From Enhydrobacter aerosaccus (GTDB taxonomy: Bacteria > Pseudomonadota > Alphaproteobacteria > Reyranellales > Reyranellaceae), in the NCBI GenBank assembly GCA_903832005.1, contig CAIKZO010000039.1:26640-90639 (forward strand): DNA of 64,000 nt. Direction: 5' to 3'. The notes beneath the pieces were generated by a model. That model had not been told where the DNA came from and did no database searches. It saw nothing but the letters and a program-made list of their open reading frames with translations. Both the position numbers and the translations under genes were made by a program. Of this stretch, positions 1 to 8,134 are shown in pieces; the first letter of the stretch is position 1, and every line of letters begins with the position of its first letter.

Positions 1-207
1 CGAGGTGTAGGCGCCGACACCGAAGAACACGGCATGGCCGAACGAAGTCTGGCCCGCGAAGCCGCCCGCGATGTTCCACGACTGGCCGATGAAGGCCGCG
101 AAGAACATCAGCATGCCGACGGTGACCAGGTAGTTCGGCACCACCAGCGGATAGGCGAGCGCCGCCAGGAAGCCGATGGCGAGCAGCATCTTCACGCGGC
201 TGCTCAT
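1..207 (-). CDS. livM: Branched-chain amino-acid ABC transporter permease LivM (5' part only)
   Basis: N-terminal 69 residues of a LivM-type inner-membrane permease; the rest lies beyond the window edge. The start ATG (207-205) overlaps the livH stop in an ATGA junction, so the two are translationally coupled. The visible part has two hydrophobic segments and the family-typical stretch QSWNIAGGFAGQTSFGHAVF, the conserved gate region of LivM permeases. It would pair with LivH to form the membrane channel of a HAAT-family importer. The real substrate need not be leucine: such transporters often carry amides, aromatic acids or urea, and the deacetylase and MmgE/PrpD genes upstream point to a catabolic substrate. 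Identification is firm although the gene is partial. Confidence 0.9.
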   Translation of the reverse strand, partial: MSSRVKMLLAIGFLAALAYPLVVPNYLVTVGMLMFFAAFIGQSWNIAGGFAGQTSFGHAVFFGVGAYTS

Positions 208-1076
208 GCCTTGCTCCCGAACAGGCCGGTGGGCTTGAACAGCAGGATGAGGATGAAGATCAGCGAGATGCCGATCTGGCCGAGCTGCTCGCCCAGCAGC
301 AGGCCGCCCAGCGATTCGGTCACGCCGATCAGGAAGCCGCCGATCGCGGCGCCGACGAAGCTGCCCATGCCGCCCAGCACGACGGTCGTGAAGGCCACCA
401 GAACGAAGGCGTAGCCGGACTGCGGCGTCACGTAGAAAGTGGGCATCAGCAGGCAGGCCGCGGCGCCCAGGCAGGCAATGCCGATGCCGTAAGAGATGGC
501 AAAGATCTTCTCGACGTCGATGCCGGCCAGGCGCGCGCCCTGGCGTTCCCGGGCCACCGCGCGGATCGCCTTGCCAGTATCGGTCCTCGCCATGAACAGG
601 CCGAGGACAAGGCAGATCAGGAGCGCAGCGCCAAAGGAGATCAGCTTGGGGATCGGCAGGAAGGCCGCACCGATTTCGATGGCGTCGCCGGCATAGGGCA
701 CTTCGACGGTCTGGGTGTCGCCGCCGAAGAACAGGAGCGCGGCATTGTCGATCACGATCGACACGCCGAGCGTCAGCAGCAGGATGTTTTCGTCACGCCC
801 ATGGCTGAGCCGCCCGATCAGCCCGCGATAGAGCAGGTAGCCGAAGACGAACGATCCTGCGACGACGATCGGCAGCGCCAGGTAGGGATCGATCCCCGAC
901 AGGCGCCACAGGAAGAACACCGCGTACATGGCCAGCATCAACAGGCTGCCATGCGCGAAGTTGATGATGTGCAGCACGCCGTAGATCAGCGTCAGGCCGA
1001 CGGCAACCAGGACATAGATGCCGCCGGCCAGGAGTCCGTTCAGGACTCCCGCGATGAGGATCTGCGGGTCGAACAC
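204..1076 (-). CDS. livH: Branched-chain amino-acid ABC transporter permease LivH
   Basis: 290-aa inner-membrane permease of the LivH family, normal full length, with about eight hydrophobic helices. Diagnostic motifs are LNGLLAGGIYVLVAVGLTLI near the N-terminus, INFAHGSLLML after it, and the cytoplasmic EAA-like loop around RAVARERQGARLAGID. It forms a heterodimeric channel with LivM and receives ligand from the binding protein encoded 3 bp upstream (1080-2291). The 4-bp overlap with livM and the tight spacing to livK show one transcript. No ATPase (livG/livF) is visible; they probably follow livM outside the window. Family assignment is firm, substrate unknown. Confidence 0.92.
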   Translation of the reverse strand: MFDPQILIAGVLNGLLAGGIYVLVAVGLTLIYGVLHIINFAHGSLLMLAMYAVFFLWRLSGIDPYLALPIVVAGSFVFGYLLYRGLIGRLSHGRDENILLLTLGVSIVIDNAALLFFGGDTQTVEVPYAGDAIEIGAAFLPIPKLISFGAALLICLVLGLFMARTDTGKAIRAVARERQGARLAGIDVEKIFAISYGIGIACLGAAACLLMPTFYVTPQSGYAFVLVAFTTVVLGGMGSFVGAAIGGFLIGVTESLGGLLLGEQLGQIGISLIFILILLFKPTGLFGSKA

Positions 1077-1079
1077 GCC

Positions 1080-2291
1080 TTACTTGAACTTGGGCTTGGG
1101 GAAGACGGGCTTCAGCTCGGCGACGTCCTCAGGACCGACCACCTTGATGTCACCCTTGATCACTTGCAGGGTCGCCGGACGGCCGCCTTCGTTCTGGCCG
1201 TTGACGAACTTGGTGGCGGCGTAAGGCAGCATGTCGGCCTTGTAGGTCGAGGCCGTGAGGGCAGCCAGCAGCTTCTCCTTGTCGGCCGAGCCCGCATGCT
1301 CCAGCGCGTCGGCCAGCAGCTCGACCACGGAGTAGCTGAGATAGACCTCGTAGGTGAAGAGGTTGCCACCGGCCTCAACGCGCTTCTTCAAGGCCTGGGC
1401 GCGTGCCGACTTCGGATTGAACCAATGATTGGTGTCCATCATGTACTGCGAGACGTCGGGCATCTCCTTGGCGAACTTGTAGTTGAAGCCGCCGCCCAGC
1501 AGCGAATAGAAGCCCGCGAGATTGACTTTCTGCTGGTAGAGCGTGCGCGCCAGCAACACGTATTCGTTCTGGTAGTTAGACATCATCACGAGGTCGGGCT
1601 GCAGCGAGCGGATGCGCAGCGCTATGTTGTCGAAGTTGCGCGTGGGATTGTCGTGCGGGATCACTTCCTTCACTTCGATGCCGATGGTCGGCAGCTTGCC
1701 CGACAGCAGCTTCGCCGTGCCGGTGCCGAACTCGCCCGATTCATGGACGATCACCGCCGTCTTGGCCGGACCGCCGGCGGCGGAGTTCATCGCCCCGAGA
1801 GCGCCGATGCCTTGGTCGACGCAGACGCCGAAGCCCGGCTTCAGGCGGAAGGTGTTCTTGAGGCCGCGCGTCACGATCAGGTCGGACGCGCCGACGTCGA
1901 TCAGGAAGGGGGTGTTGTACTTCGAGGCAGCCTGGCTGGCGGCGATGCCGACGGGGCTCTGGAAGCAGCCGATGTAGGCCGCGACGCCCGCCTCGTTCAT
2001 CTTCTCGACTTCGCTCACGCCCACTTCGACCTTGGACTGGCTGTCGCCCAGCAGCGCCTCGAGCTTGGCGCCGCCCATCGACTTGATGCCGCCCGCCTTG
2101 TTCAGGTCCTCGATCGCCATGGTGGCGCCCAGACGATTCTGCTGGCCGTTGTAGGCGACGAAGCCGGTGACCGGATGGATGAGGCCCACCTTCACCGACG
2201 GGGTCTGCGCGCCCACGATCGCCGGGGCGCCGATGGTGCTGGCCAATGCCGTGCTGCCGGCCAGGAACGTACGCCGAGAAACGATCGTCAT
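1080..2291 (-). CDS. ABC transporter substrate-binding protein (LivK/Peripla_BP_6 type)
   Basis: 403-aa periplasmic ligand-binding protein. The ATG at 2291 is chosen because a GGGGAG ribosome site sits just upstream and the protein then begins with a Tat-like leader (SRRTFLAGSTALA) ending near AIVGAQ. The mature part has the type I periplasmic-binding fold signatures: KVGLIHPVTGFVAYNGQQ at the start, then MAIEDLNKAGGI and AYIGCFQSPVGIAASQAA. It would deliver a small organic acid or amino-acid-like ligand to LivH/LivM encoded directly downstream. A longer reading frame reaching 2396 lacks a signal peptide at its start and is less likely. Ligand identity is not deducible; the co-transcribed deacetylases and MmgE/PrpD protein suggest uptake of the substrate they degrade. 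Confidence 0.88.
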   Translation of the reverse strand: MTIVSRRTFLAGSTALASTIGAPAIVGAQTPSVKVGLIHPVTGFVAYNGQQNRLGATMAIEDLNKAGGIKSMGGAKLEALLGDSQSKVEVGVSEVEKMNEAGVAAYIGCFQSPVGIAASQAASKYNTPFLIDVGASDLIVTRGLKNTFRLKPGFGVCVDQGIGALGAMNSAAGGPAKTAVIVHESGEFGTGTAKLLSGKLPTIGIEVKEVIPHDNPTRNFDNIALRIRSLQPDLVMMSNYQNEYVLLARTLYQQKVNLAGFYSLLGGGFNYKFAKEMPDVSQYMMDTNHWFNPKSARAQALKKRVEAGGNLFTYEVYLSYSVVELLADALEHAGSADKEKLLAALTASTYKADMLPYAATKFVNGQNEGGRPATLQVIKGDIKVVGPEDVAELKPVFPKPKFK

Positions 2292-2319
2292 GGTGCTTTC
2301 TCCCCTAGTTTCATTGACG

Positions 2320-3654
2320 TCATTGCTGCTGCAGGACGGACCGTACATCGGCCACGCTCGACAGAGCCAGTAGCTTGGTGCGCACGCCGTCCGCAACCTC
2401 GTGCGACCACACGCGCTCGGCCAGCGAAAAGAACTTTCCGGTCAGCTCGTCGCGCGAATAGGGATCCTGGTCGTCACCGCGATTGGCCTCGACCGCGGCA
2501 CTGAGTGTGCGGCCATCGTGCAGCCGCACGTCGATCCGCGCCGGGCGGAACTGCGGCAGCTTCGCGGTCATGGCTTTGTCCTCGGTGACGAAGACGCGCT
2601 TGGCGAAGGCCTGGACCTTCTCATCACGCACGGCATCCCAGGTGAAGTTCTCGACCCGCGAGGAGCCGCGCACGAGACGGGTGGCGACGGCGAAGGGCAC
2701 GGAGAACTTGCCGGCCAGGGTGTTGCGTGGCGCCTGGTCGTGCAGCTCGGCGGCGTAGAGATAGCTTGCGACGTCGATCCGTTCGATCGCGTCGGGCACG
2801 ATCTTCTGCCTGGCCAGCAACTGGTCGAGCGCGTCGAGGGCGCCATGGTTGTAGCGGCAGCAGGAGTGGAGCTTGAAATAGTTTTTGTCGATCTGCCAGT
2901 CGCGGCCAAGGCCCTCGATCATCTTGGCGGAATCGAAAGTGTCGGAGACGACATGGCCGAACACGCTAGCGACGCCGTCGCGCTCGCCGATGAAGCCGGC
3001 CTCGATCAGGTCGATCGCCATCAGGCCCATGCGGTTGGAGATGCCGGCGTAGGCGTTCCGCACGGTGCCGCCTTCGAGCATGGTGCGCTTTGAGCTCGCC
3101 AGCGTGAGCGAGGAAGCGACATTGATCGTCTCGCGCATCTTTGCGGCATCGTAGCCCAGCAGCTTGGCGAGCGACGCGGCGGCGCCCACCGTGCCCCAGG
3201 TGCCGTGCGGATGCATCGAAGGGCGCAGTGCCGCGGCGATGCCGATGCGGGCGCCGACTTCGTAGCCCAGCACCAGCGCTTCCATCACTGTTTTACCCGA
3301 GAGGCCGCGCATCTCGGCGGCCGCCCAAAGCGCAGGCAGGCAGTGGACGCTGGGATGTCCCTTGGCGAAGCGATTGCCCTCATCCATCTCCAGGAAAGTG
3401 CCGGCCGTGCCGTTGAGGAAGGCCGCCGCGGCGGACACGGTGGCGCGTCCGGTGCCGACGATCGAGCAAGCACCCGACATGCCACCGGTCATATTCGTGC
3501 CGAGCTTTTGCATCTCGGGCTCGGCCATGCCGCCCGCGATCGCGCCCATCGTGTCGAGGATGACGTAGGCGGTCTGTTCCTGCGTCGCGGCGCCCAGGGT
3601 CTCGAATCGGAAGCCGACCAGGAAATCCGAGAGTGTGTCGAGCCAGTCGGCCAT
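2320..3654 (-). CDS. MmgE/PrpD family protein
   Basis: 444-aa protein of the MmgE/PrpD family (2-methylcitrate dehydratase, cis-aconitate decarboxylase and iminodisuccinate epimerase relatives), usual length. Recognisable stretches are VILDTMGAIAGGMAEPE, AAFLNGTAGTFLEMDEGNRFAKGHPSVH, GYEVGARIGIA and the HPHGTWGTVGAAA segment that shapes the active site. The ATG at 3654 gives the family-typical start (ADWLDTLSDFLVG); the upstream open frame to 4218 is a shadow of the deacetylase gene. It lies 5 bp after the stop of the deacetylase gene 3660-4583 and just ahead of the livK-like gene, so it belongs to the same minus-strand operon. Probably cytoplasmic; its role here may be isomerisation or dehydration of an organic acid imported by the Liv transporter. 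Exact reaction not assignable. Confidence 0.87.
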   Translation of the reverse strand: MADWLDTLSDFLVGFRFETLGAATQEQTAYVILDTMGAIAGGMAEPEMQKLGTNMTGGMSGACSIVGTGRATVSAAAAFLNGTAGTFLEMDEGNRFAKGHPSVHCLPALWAAAEMRGLSGKTVMEALVLGYEVGARIGIAAALRPSMHPHGTWGTVGAAASLAKLLGYDAAKMRETINVASSLTLASSKRTMLEGGTVRNAYAGISNRMGLMAIDLIEAGFIGERDGVASVFGHVVSDTFDSAKMIEGLGRDWQIDKNYFKLHSCCRYNHGALDALDQLLARQKIVPDAIERIDVASYLYAAELHDQAPRNTLAGKFSVPFAVATRLVRGSSRVENFTWDAVRDEKVQAFAKRVFVTEDKAMTAKLPQFRPARIDVRLHDGRTLSAAVEANRGDDQDPYSRDELTGKFFSLAERVWSHEVADGVRTKLLALSSVADVRSVLQQQ

Positions 3655-3659
3655 GAGGC

Positions 3660-4583
3660 TCAGTCCATCATCGTCTTGGCATAGTAGGCCGCGATCTCGC
3701 CGGGCGTTGCCTGCCAGATGTTGCCGAAGCGCTCGATCCGGCGCAGCGCCTCGTCGAGATACTTGATGCGATGCGCCATGCCCATCAGCCACGGATGGAT
3801 TGACAGGCTGAACACCTGGCTGCCCTCGTGATGCAGCAGCTCGAAGGCGTCGGCCACGATTTCGGGATAGCGCGTAGTGTTGATGCGGCGCAGCCAGAGC
3901 TGTTGCACATCGTCCCATTCGGGCTGGTTCGGCATCGAGACGAACTTCCTGCCGGGCGTCTTCATCCGATAGGGCTGGTCGTCGTTCGGCCAGTCGAGCA
4001 CGTAGTAGAGGCCGGCCTCGGCCAGCAGGCCGGGCGTGCGATGGCTCTCGCCATAGTCCTGGCCGAGCCAGCCCGTGGGCTTGCTGCCGGTGGCCTTCTC
4101 GATCGCGGCGATGCTGGACGCGATCTCGGCCTTCTCTTCGGCCTCGCTCATCTTCGAGCTCAACATGCGATTGGCCGAGGTGCCGTGCGCGATGAATTCG
4201 TAGCCGCGCCGCTTGCACTGCTCGACCAGGAACGGATAGCGCTCCGCTGCCATGCCGTTGGTCGCGACACCGGCCTTGATCTGGTAGCGGTCGAGCACGT
4301 CGAGCACACGGAAGATCCCGGTGCGGTTACCGTACTCGCGCTGCGTCCAGGTGCGGAAGTCGGGACTGTAGTTGCCGAACTCGCCGATGAAGCGGCTGTC
4401 GCGGACGGAGCCCTCGGGCGCTTCGAGCGCATAGTATTCGAGATGCAGCACGACGCAGAAGGCCACGCGCGCGTTCTTCGGCCACGCCAGGCGCGGCCGC
4501 TTCGGATACGGGATGTAATCGTACCAGGGATTGTCGATGCCGGGCTTGAGCGGCGGCGGATTCTTGGGAACAGAGTTTGTCAT
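3660..4583 (-). CDS. Polysaccharide deacetylase (NodB/PuuE-like) family protein
   Basis: 307-aa protein of carbohydrate esterase 4 / PuuE allantoinase type. The ATG at 4583 has a GGAGG site that overlaps the stop region of the preceding paralogue, which decides the start. Visible family features: RPRLAWPKNARVAFCVVLH near the N-terminus, REYGNRTGIFRVLDVLDRY, RGYEFIAHGTSANRM, and the C-terminal SLSIHPWLMGMAHRIKYLDE block. Members of this branch act on small amides (for example allantoin) as well as on polysaccharides. It is paralogous to the next gene upstream (4585-5484), only 1 bp away, so the two products could form a heteromer or act on consecutive intermediates. No signal peptide is seen, so a cytoplasmic role in breakdown of an imported amide is favoured over cell-wall modification. 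Confidence 0.85.
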   Translation of the reverse strand: MTNSVPKNPPPLKPGIDNPWYDYIPYPKRPRLAWPKNARVAFCVVLHLEYYALEAPEGSVRDSRFIGEFGNYSPDFRTWTQREYGNRTGIFRVLDVLDRYQIKAGVATNGMAAERYPFLVEQCKRRGYEFIAHGTSANRMLSSKMSEAEEKAEIASSIAAIEKATGSKPTGWLGQDYGESHRTPGLLAEAGLYYVLDWPNDDQPYRMKTPGRKFVSMPNQPEWDDVQQLWLRRINTTRYPEIVADAFELLHHEGSQVFSLSIHPWLMGMAHRIKYLDEALRRIERFGNIWQATPGEIAAYYAKTMMD

Positions 4584-4584
4584 T

Positions 4585-5484
4585 TTAGGCCTCCTTCCCG
4601 AGATGCTTCTGGTAGGCCGCCATGCCGTTGGCCGTGTACGAGTCGAGGATCTCCTCGGCAGTGCACAGCCAGGCATCCTTGTGCTGACGAATGTAGGACA
4701 GCGCGCGGTCGAGATGCTTCAGGCGATGCGGGGCGGCCATCATGTAGGGATGGAGCGCGATGCACATCACGCGGCCGTTCTCGTTGCCTTCGCGATAGAC
4801 CGTGTCGAAATGGTCGATGATCATCTGCGCGAACTCCTCGGCCTCGACCGGCTGGCGGTAGATCATCGCGTCGTTGATATCCATCGAATAGGGCACGTGG
4901 ATCAGCGGCCCGTGCTTGGTCGCGAGCGGTGTCGGCTGGTCGTCGTGGTAGAAGTCGCAGAAATATTCGAGGCCGGCCTGCTTCACGAGGTCGGGCGTGT
5001 TCATCGTGTTGGACACGGCGGGCGAGAACCAGCCGCGCAGCTTGCGGCCGGTGAGGCGCAGATGCGTCGCCTTGCTGTGCTCGATGACCTCGAGCTCCTC
5101 CTCCGGCGCGTAGCCCCAGTGATAGCGCGTGTTGAAATAGCCGTGGCTCATGTACTCCCAGCGCCGGGCTTCCATGGCCTCGAGGATCTCGGGATACATC
5201 TCGATCACCGACATCGACAGCGAGACGGTGCAGCGGATGCTGTGCTTGTCCAGCACCTCGAACATGCGCCACAGGCCCACGCGATTGCCGTAGTCGCGGC
5301 CGCCATAGCCCAGCACATCGGGATGGGGCATGCGCGGCCACGGGTTGCGCACCCTGACCTCGGCCGGGACGTATTCATAGTGCTCGATGTTGGGGCAGAC
5401 CCAGACCGCGACCTTGGCGTTGTTGGGCCAACTCAGTTTCGGTCGCGAGACGATAGGGGAATAGCCGAAGCGATAGGGATCCAT
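4585..5484 (-). CDS. Polysaccharide deacetylase (NodB/PuuE-like) family protein, first gene of operon
   Basis: 299-aa paralogue of the following deacetylase-like protein. The start at 5484 is supported by a GGAAGAG site and by the family-typical beginning (DPYRFGYSPIVSRPKLSWP); the open frame to 5586 adds no conserved sequence. Shared motifs with its neighbour are GGRDYGNRVGLWRMFEVLDK, RWEYMSHGYFNTRYHW and ALHPYMMAAPHRLKHLDRAL. No leader peptide is visible, implying a cytoplasmic enzyme. As the first gene of a six-gene minus-strand operon (two deacetylases, MmgE/PrpD, Liv transporter) it probably hydrolyses a nitrogen-containing or acetylated nutrient. The promoter should lie in 5485-5606, shared with the divergent SDR gene. 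Substrate unproven. Confidence 0.85.
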   Translation of the reverse strand: MDPYRFGYSPIVSRPKLSWPNNAKVAVWVCPNIEHYEYVPAEVRVRNPWPRMPHPDVLGYGGRDYGNRVGLWRMFEVLDKHSIRCTVSLSMSVIEMYPEILEAMEARRWEYMSHGYFNTRYHWGYAPEEELEVIEHSKATHLRLTGRKLRGWFSPAVSNTMNTPDLVKQAGLEYFCDFYHDDQPTPLATKHGPLIHVPYSMDINDAMIYRQPVEAEEFAQMIIDHFDTVYREGNENGRVMCIALHPYMMAAPHRLKHLDRALSYIRQHKDAWLCTAEEILDSYTANGMAAYQKHLGKEA

Positions 5485-5606
5485 CCCGGTTTCTCTTCCT
5501 TGTGATGACTCTCGGAGTGCAACATGCGACGAAAGCGGGCGCAACCGTCGGGCCAGTGTTCGCAGTGCGGCTCGATGCGATGACATAAAATTTTGAGGAG
5601 AGAGTC

Positions 5607-6401
5607 ATGGATGTACGCATGGATGGCCGCGTGGCCGTGATCACGGGCGGCAGCACCGGTTTGGGTCTGGCGATGGCCAAGGAATTCGCGGCTTCCGGTG
5701 CGTCGGTGGCGATGCTGGCCCGCAAGGCCGATGCGCTGGCGTCAGCGAAGGCAGAGGTGCAGAAGGCCGCGGGCAAGACCAACGCCAAGGTCGAGGGCTA
5801 TTCCTGCGACGTCTCCAAGGCCGCGCCGATCGCCGAGACCTGGAAGAAGATCGAAGCCGACTTCGGCAAGGTCGACATCGTCGTGAACAACGCCGGCATC
5901 AGCCACGCCAAGGCCTTCGACACCGTGACCGACGAGGATTGGCAGGGCGATCTCGATCTCAAGCTGTTCGCCGCCATCCGCCTTTGCCGCCTGGCCTTCC
6001 CCGGCATGCGCGAGCGCAAGTGGGGCCGTGTGATCAACGTCCTGAATATCGGCGCCAAGGCGCCGGGTGCGAATTCGACGCCGACGTCGGTCAGCCGTGC
6101 TGCCGGCCTCGCGCTCACCAAGGCGATGAGCCAGGAGAACGCCAAGCATGGCGTGCTGGTGAACGCGATGATGGTTGGCCTGATCGAGAGCGACCAGTGG
6201 GCGCGCCGTCACAAGGGTCCGGCCGGCGAAGGCAAGACCTACGAGCAGTTCCTGGCCGGCATGGCGAGCCGCATCCCGCTCGGCCGCATGGGCAAGGCTG
6301 AAGAGTTCGCGCGCATGGCTTGCTTCCTCTGCTCCGACGCCGGCTCGTTCATCACCGGTGTATCGATCAACGTCGACGGTGGCGCGAGCCCGGTGACCTG
6401 A
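5607..6401 (+). CDS. SDR family oxidoreductase with atypical catalytic residues
   Basis: 264-aa short-chain dehydrogenase/reductase with intact cofactor fold: TGGSTGLG at residues 13-20 binds the dinucleotide, NNAG at 94-97 stabilises the sheet, and the C-terminal GVSINVDGGAS is typical. The catalytic region departs from the rule. Where classical SDRs carry Ser...Tyr-x-x-x-Lys, this protein reads VINVLNIGAK at 143-151 and TPTSVSRAAG at 158-167, so Tyr is Thr160 and Lys is Arg164, with no Ser at the usual place. It may use other residues or be a non-catalytic binding protein. It is divergent from the deacetylase/Liv operon and may join that pathway. ATG 5607 has GAGGAGAG upstream. The fold assignment is firm; activity is uncertain. 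Confidence 0.88.
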   Translation: MDVRMDGRVAVITGGSTGLGLAMAKEFAASGASVAMLARKADALASAKAEVQKAAGKTNAKVEGYSCDVSKAAPIAETWKKIEADFGKVDIVVNNAGISHAKAFDTVTDEDWQGDLDLKLFAAIRLCRLAFPGMRERKWGRVINVLNIGAKAPGANSTPTSVSRAAGLALTKAMSQENAKHGVLVNAMMVGLIESDQWARRHKGPAGEGKTYEQFLAGMASRIPLGRMGKAEEFARMACFLCSDAGSFITGVSINVDGGASPVT

Positions 6402-6407
6402 GCGCCG

Positions 6408-6569
6408 CTAGCTTCGGGCGGGCGCGCAGCCGAAATACAGGCGGCACTGCAGATGTGCCGGCTTGGCCTCGCTTGCGAGGCTCTTGTCCGGCATCGGTTT
6501 CACCGCGCCGACGAACGTCAGCACGGTCGCCAAAGTGGCGACCTTGATCAGGGTGGCGAGCACAGGCAT
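6408..6569 (-). CDS. Small (53 aa) membrane or secreted protein
   Basis: Short gene with good support: AAGGA lies 8 nt before the ATG at 6569, and the product has a hydrophobic N-terminal helix (PVLATLIKVATLATVLTFVG) followed by a polar tail with two cysteines (LQCRLYFGCAP). The helix could be a cleaved signal or an anchor. The upstream region carries the 48-bp triple-box element found before six other genes in this window (6613-6660). It is convergent with the SDR gene, whose stop lies 7 bp away. No known family is recognised. A longer frame to 6659 would run through the conserved element and lacks a ribosome site, so it was not chosen. Confidence 0.65.
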   Translation of the reverse strand: MPVLATLIKVATLATVLTFVGAVKPMPDKSLASEAKPAHLQCRLYFGCAPARS

Positions 6570-6612
6570 CGGCAGCGTCCTTCCGAATTGGCCGATAGTT
6601 AAGAGCCCGGGG

Positions 6613-6660
6613 CGTATGGATTCGAGAGGGGTGTCGGCTGCCGCCCATAGGCGCTGCATA
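6613..6660 (-). promoter_or_regulatory. Shared 48-bp triple-box upstream element, copy 1
   Basis: Read on the minus strand: TATG at 6660-6657, TATG at 6649-6646, then TCGAATCCATACG ending at 6613. Boxes 1, 2 and 3 start at relative positions 1, 12 and 45. The last base of box 2 lies 76 nt before the start codon of the 53-aa gene. A second 11-bp-spaced pair (TATA...TATG) sits just upstream at 6685-6671. Same spacing as the copies at 25204, 27227, 27490, 27791, 37446 and 60578. Function inferred: promoter or regulator site. Confidence 0.6.
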
Positions 6661-6786
6661 AAAAGCGACGCATAGGGACGGTATAGGAAAAGGGCTGCCT
6701 CGCTCGTATTAGACTAATGTTCCGTGGCGCAGGCGCGGTCGATGTCCTAGTCATCGATCTCGTTGTCGGTTGAAAAGCGAGGCGCT

Positions 6787-8109
6787 GTGCAAACCACCGT
6801 TCTCGATGTCGCGGTCGTGGCGTTCCTGGGCCTGGGAACGACGAGCTCGACGATGCTGGGCGCCGCGCTCGGGCTCTATTTCCCGATCCCGCCCAAGGTG
6901 CTGGCGGGCATCCTGGCCTTTGCCGCCGGGTCGCTGATCGCAGCCCTCGCCATCGATCTCGGCTTCGAGGGCGCGCGCGATCTCATGAAGCACGGCGCGG
7001 GCATGCAGTTCGCGTGGGAGTTCATCGCCGGCGGCTTCTTCTTCGGCGCGGTCATCTACTATGTGGCGTCGCTGTTCCTCGAGCAGAAAGGCGCCGCGCT
7101 CCGCTATCCTTCGCGCTTCCTGGAATATGCGCTCGACCGCAAGCGCAAGGCCGTCGGCGACAAGCTCGCACTGCTCTCGCAGGTCGAGCTGCTGCGACAC
7201 TTGCCGGCCGAAGACATCGAGCCGCTGATCGACAGGGTGAAAGAACGGGCCGCGAGCGCCGGCGAGTTCATCTTTCGCACCGGCGATCCCGGCAATGCGC
7301 TCTATATCGTGGCCAACGGTGTTGTCGAAGTGATCGACGACAATGCGGGACGCACCCTGGCCGAACTTGGTCCGGGCCAGGTGTTCGGCGAGATGGCGCT
7401 GCTGAACGACGGCACGCGTACCGCCTCGATCCGCGCCAAGACGCACGCCCAGCTGCTCGTCATCGGCAAGGGCGACTTCACGCGGCTGCTCACCGACAAT
7501 GCATCGCTCGACGAGAAGGTCCGCCAGCTGAGTCGCGAACGCGCCTTGGAGAACCTGCGCTTCGCCAACGTCAATCCGGTGCTGTGGGCGCGCACGGCAC
7601 GCGAGAGCGTCAATCGCCTCAGCCGCCGCGAGGAAAACCAGCTGCTGCAGGAGGCCAAGGCCGGCAAGGGCGCGGGCCTGGCGATCGTGTTCGGCAACAT
7701 CCTCGACACGATCCCGGGATGCCTGGTGATCGGCGCCACCTTCCACGGCCTCGAGAGCCTGTCGATCACCCTGATCCTCGGCATGTTCCTGGGCGGCATT
7801 CCGGAGGCGGCGGCCAGCGCCACCATGCTGCGCAAGGCGGGCTTCTCCAACCGCACGATCTTCCTCTTGTGGGCGACGGTGCTGGCGGCCGGTGTCGTTG
7901 CGGCCGTCGCCGGCAAGCTCCTGATCCACGGCTCGGACTCGCCGGTCGCTGTGCTTGCCCAGGCAGTGGCGGGCGGCGCGATCCTGGCGCTCGTCACCCA
8001 CGCGATGATCCCCGAAGCGCTGCACAAGGGCGGCTCGGGCATCGTGCTGCCCGCGGTCGGCGGCTTCCTGTTCGCGCTCTATCTCTCGCTGCTGGAAAGC
8101 GCGGTCTAG
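6787..8109 (+). CDS. ZIP-like membrane protein with inserted cyclic nucleotide-binding domain
   Basis: About 440 aa. Order of parts: three hydrophobic segments (residues about 5-90), a complete cyclic nucleotide-binding domain (about 130-250, with GEFIFRTGDPGNALYIVANG and GQVFGEMALLNDGTRTASI, the phosphate-binding cassette), then five further hydrophobic segments. The C-terminal part resembles ZIP metal transporters, notably FGNILDTIPG and VTHAMIPEALHKGG. A nucleotide-gated or cNMP-regulated cation carrier is the simplest reading, but classic ZIP metal ligands are only partly present. Start: a GTG at 6787 follows GCGAGG by 4 nt; a TTG at 6763 has no ribosome site. A small palindrome (ATTAG-A-CTAAT, 6708-6718) lies upstream. 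It is convergent with the amidohydrolase. Confidence 0.75.
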   Translation: MQTTVLDVAVVAFLGLGTTSSTMLGAALGLYFPIPPKVLAGILAFAAGSLIAALAIDLGFEGARDLMKHGAGMQFAWEFIAGGFFFGAVIYYVASLFLEQKGAALRYPSRFLEYALDRKRKAVGDKLALLSQVELLRHLPAEDIEPLIDRVKERAASAGEFIFRTGDPGNALYIVANGVVEVIDDNAGRTLAELGPGQVFGEMALLNDGTRTASIRAKTHAQLLVIGKGDFTRLLTDNASLDEKVRQLSRERALENLRFANVNPVLWARTARESVNRLSRREENQLLQEAKAGKGAGLAIVFGNILDTIPGCLVIGATFHGLESLSITLILGMFLGGIPEAAASATMLRKAGFSNRTIFLLWATVLAAGVVAAVAGKLLIHGSDSPVAVLAQAVAGGAILALVTHAMIPEALHKGGSGIVLPAVGGFLFALYLSLLESAV

Positions 8110-8134
8110 GCGAGGGTCTTGTAGCCCTGGCCCG

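Noticed and set aside
801..2504. 567-codon plus-strand frame across livH and livK
   Set aside because: Antisense shadow of two clear transporter genes; Asp/Arg/His-rich with no domain or ribosome site.
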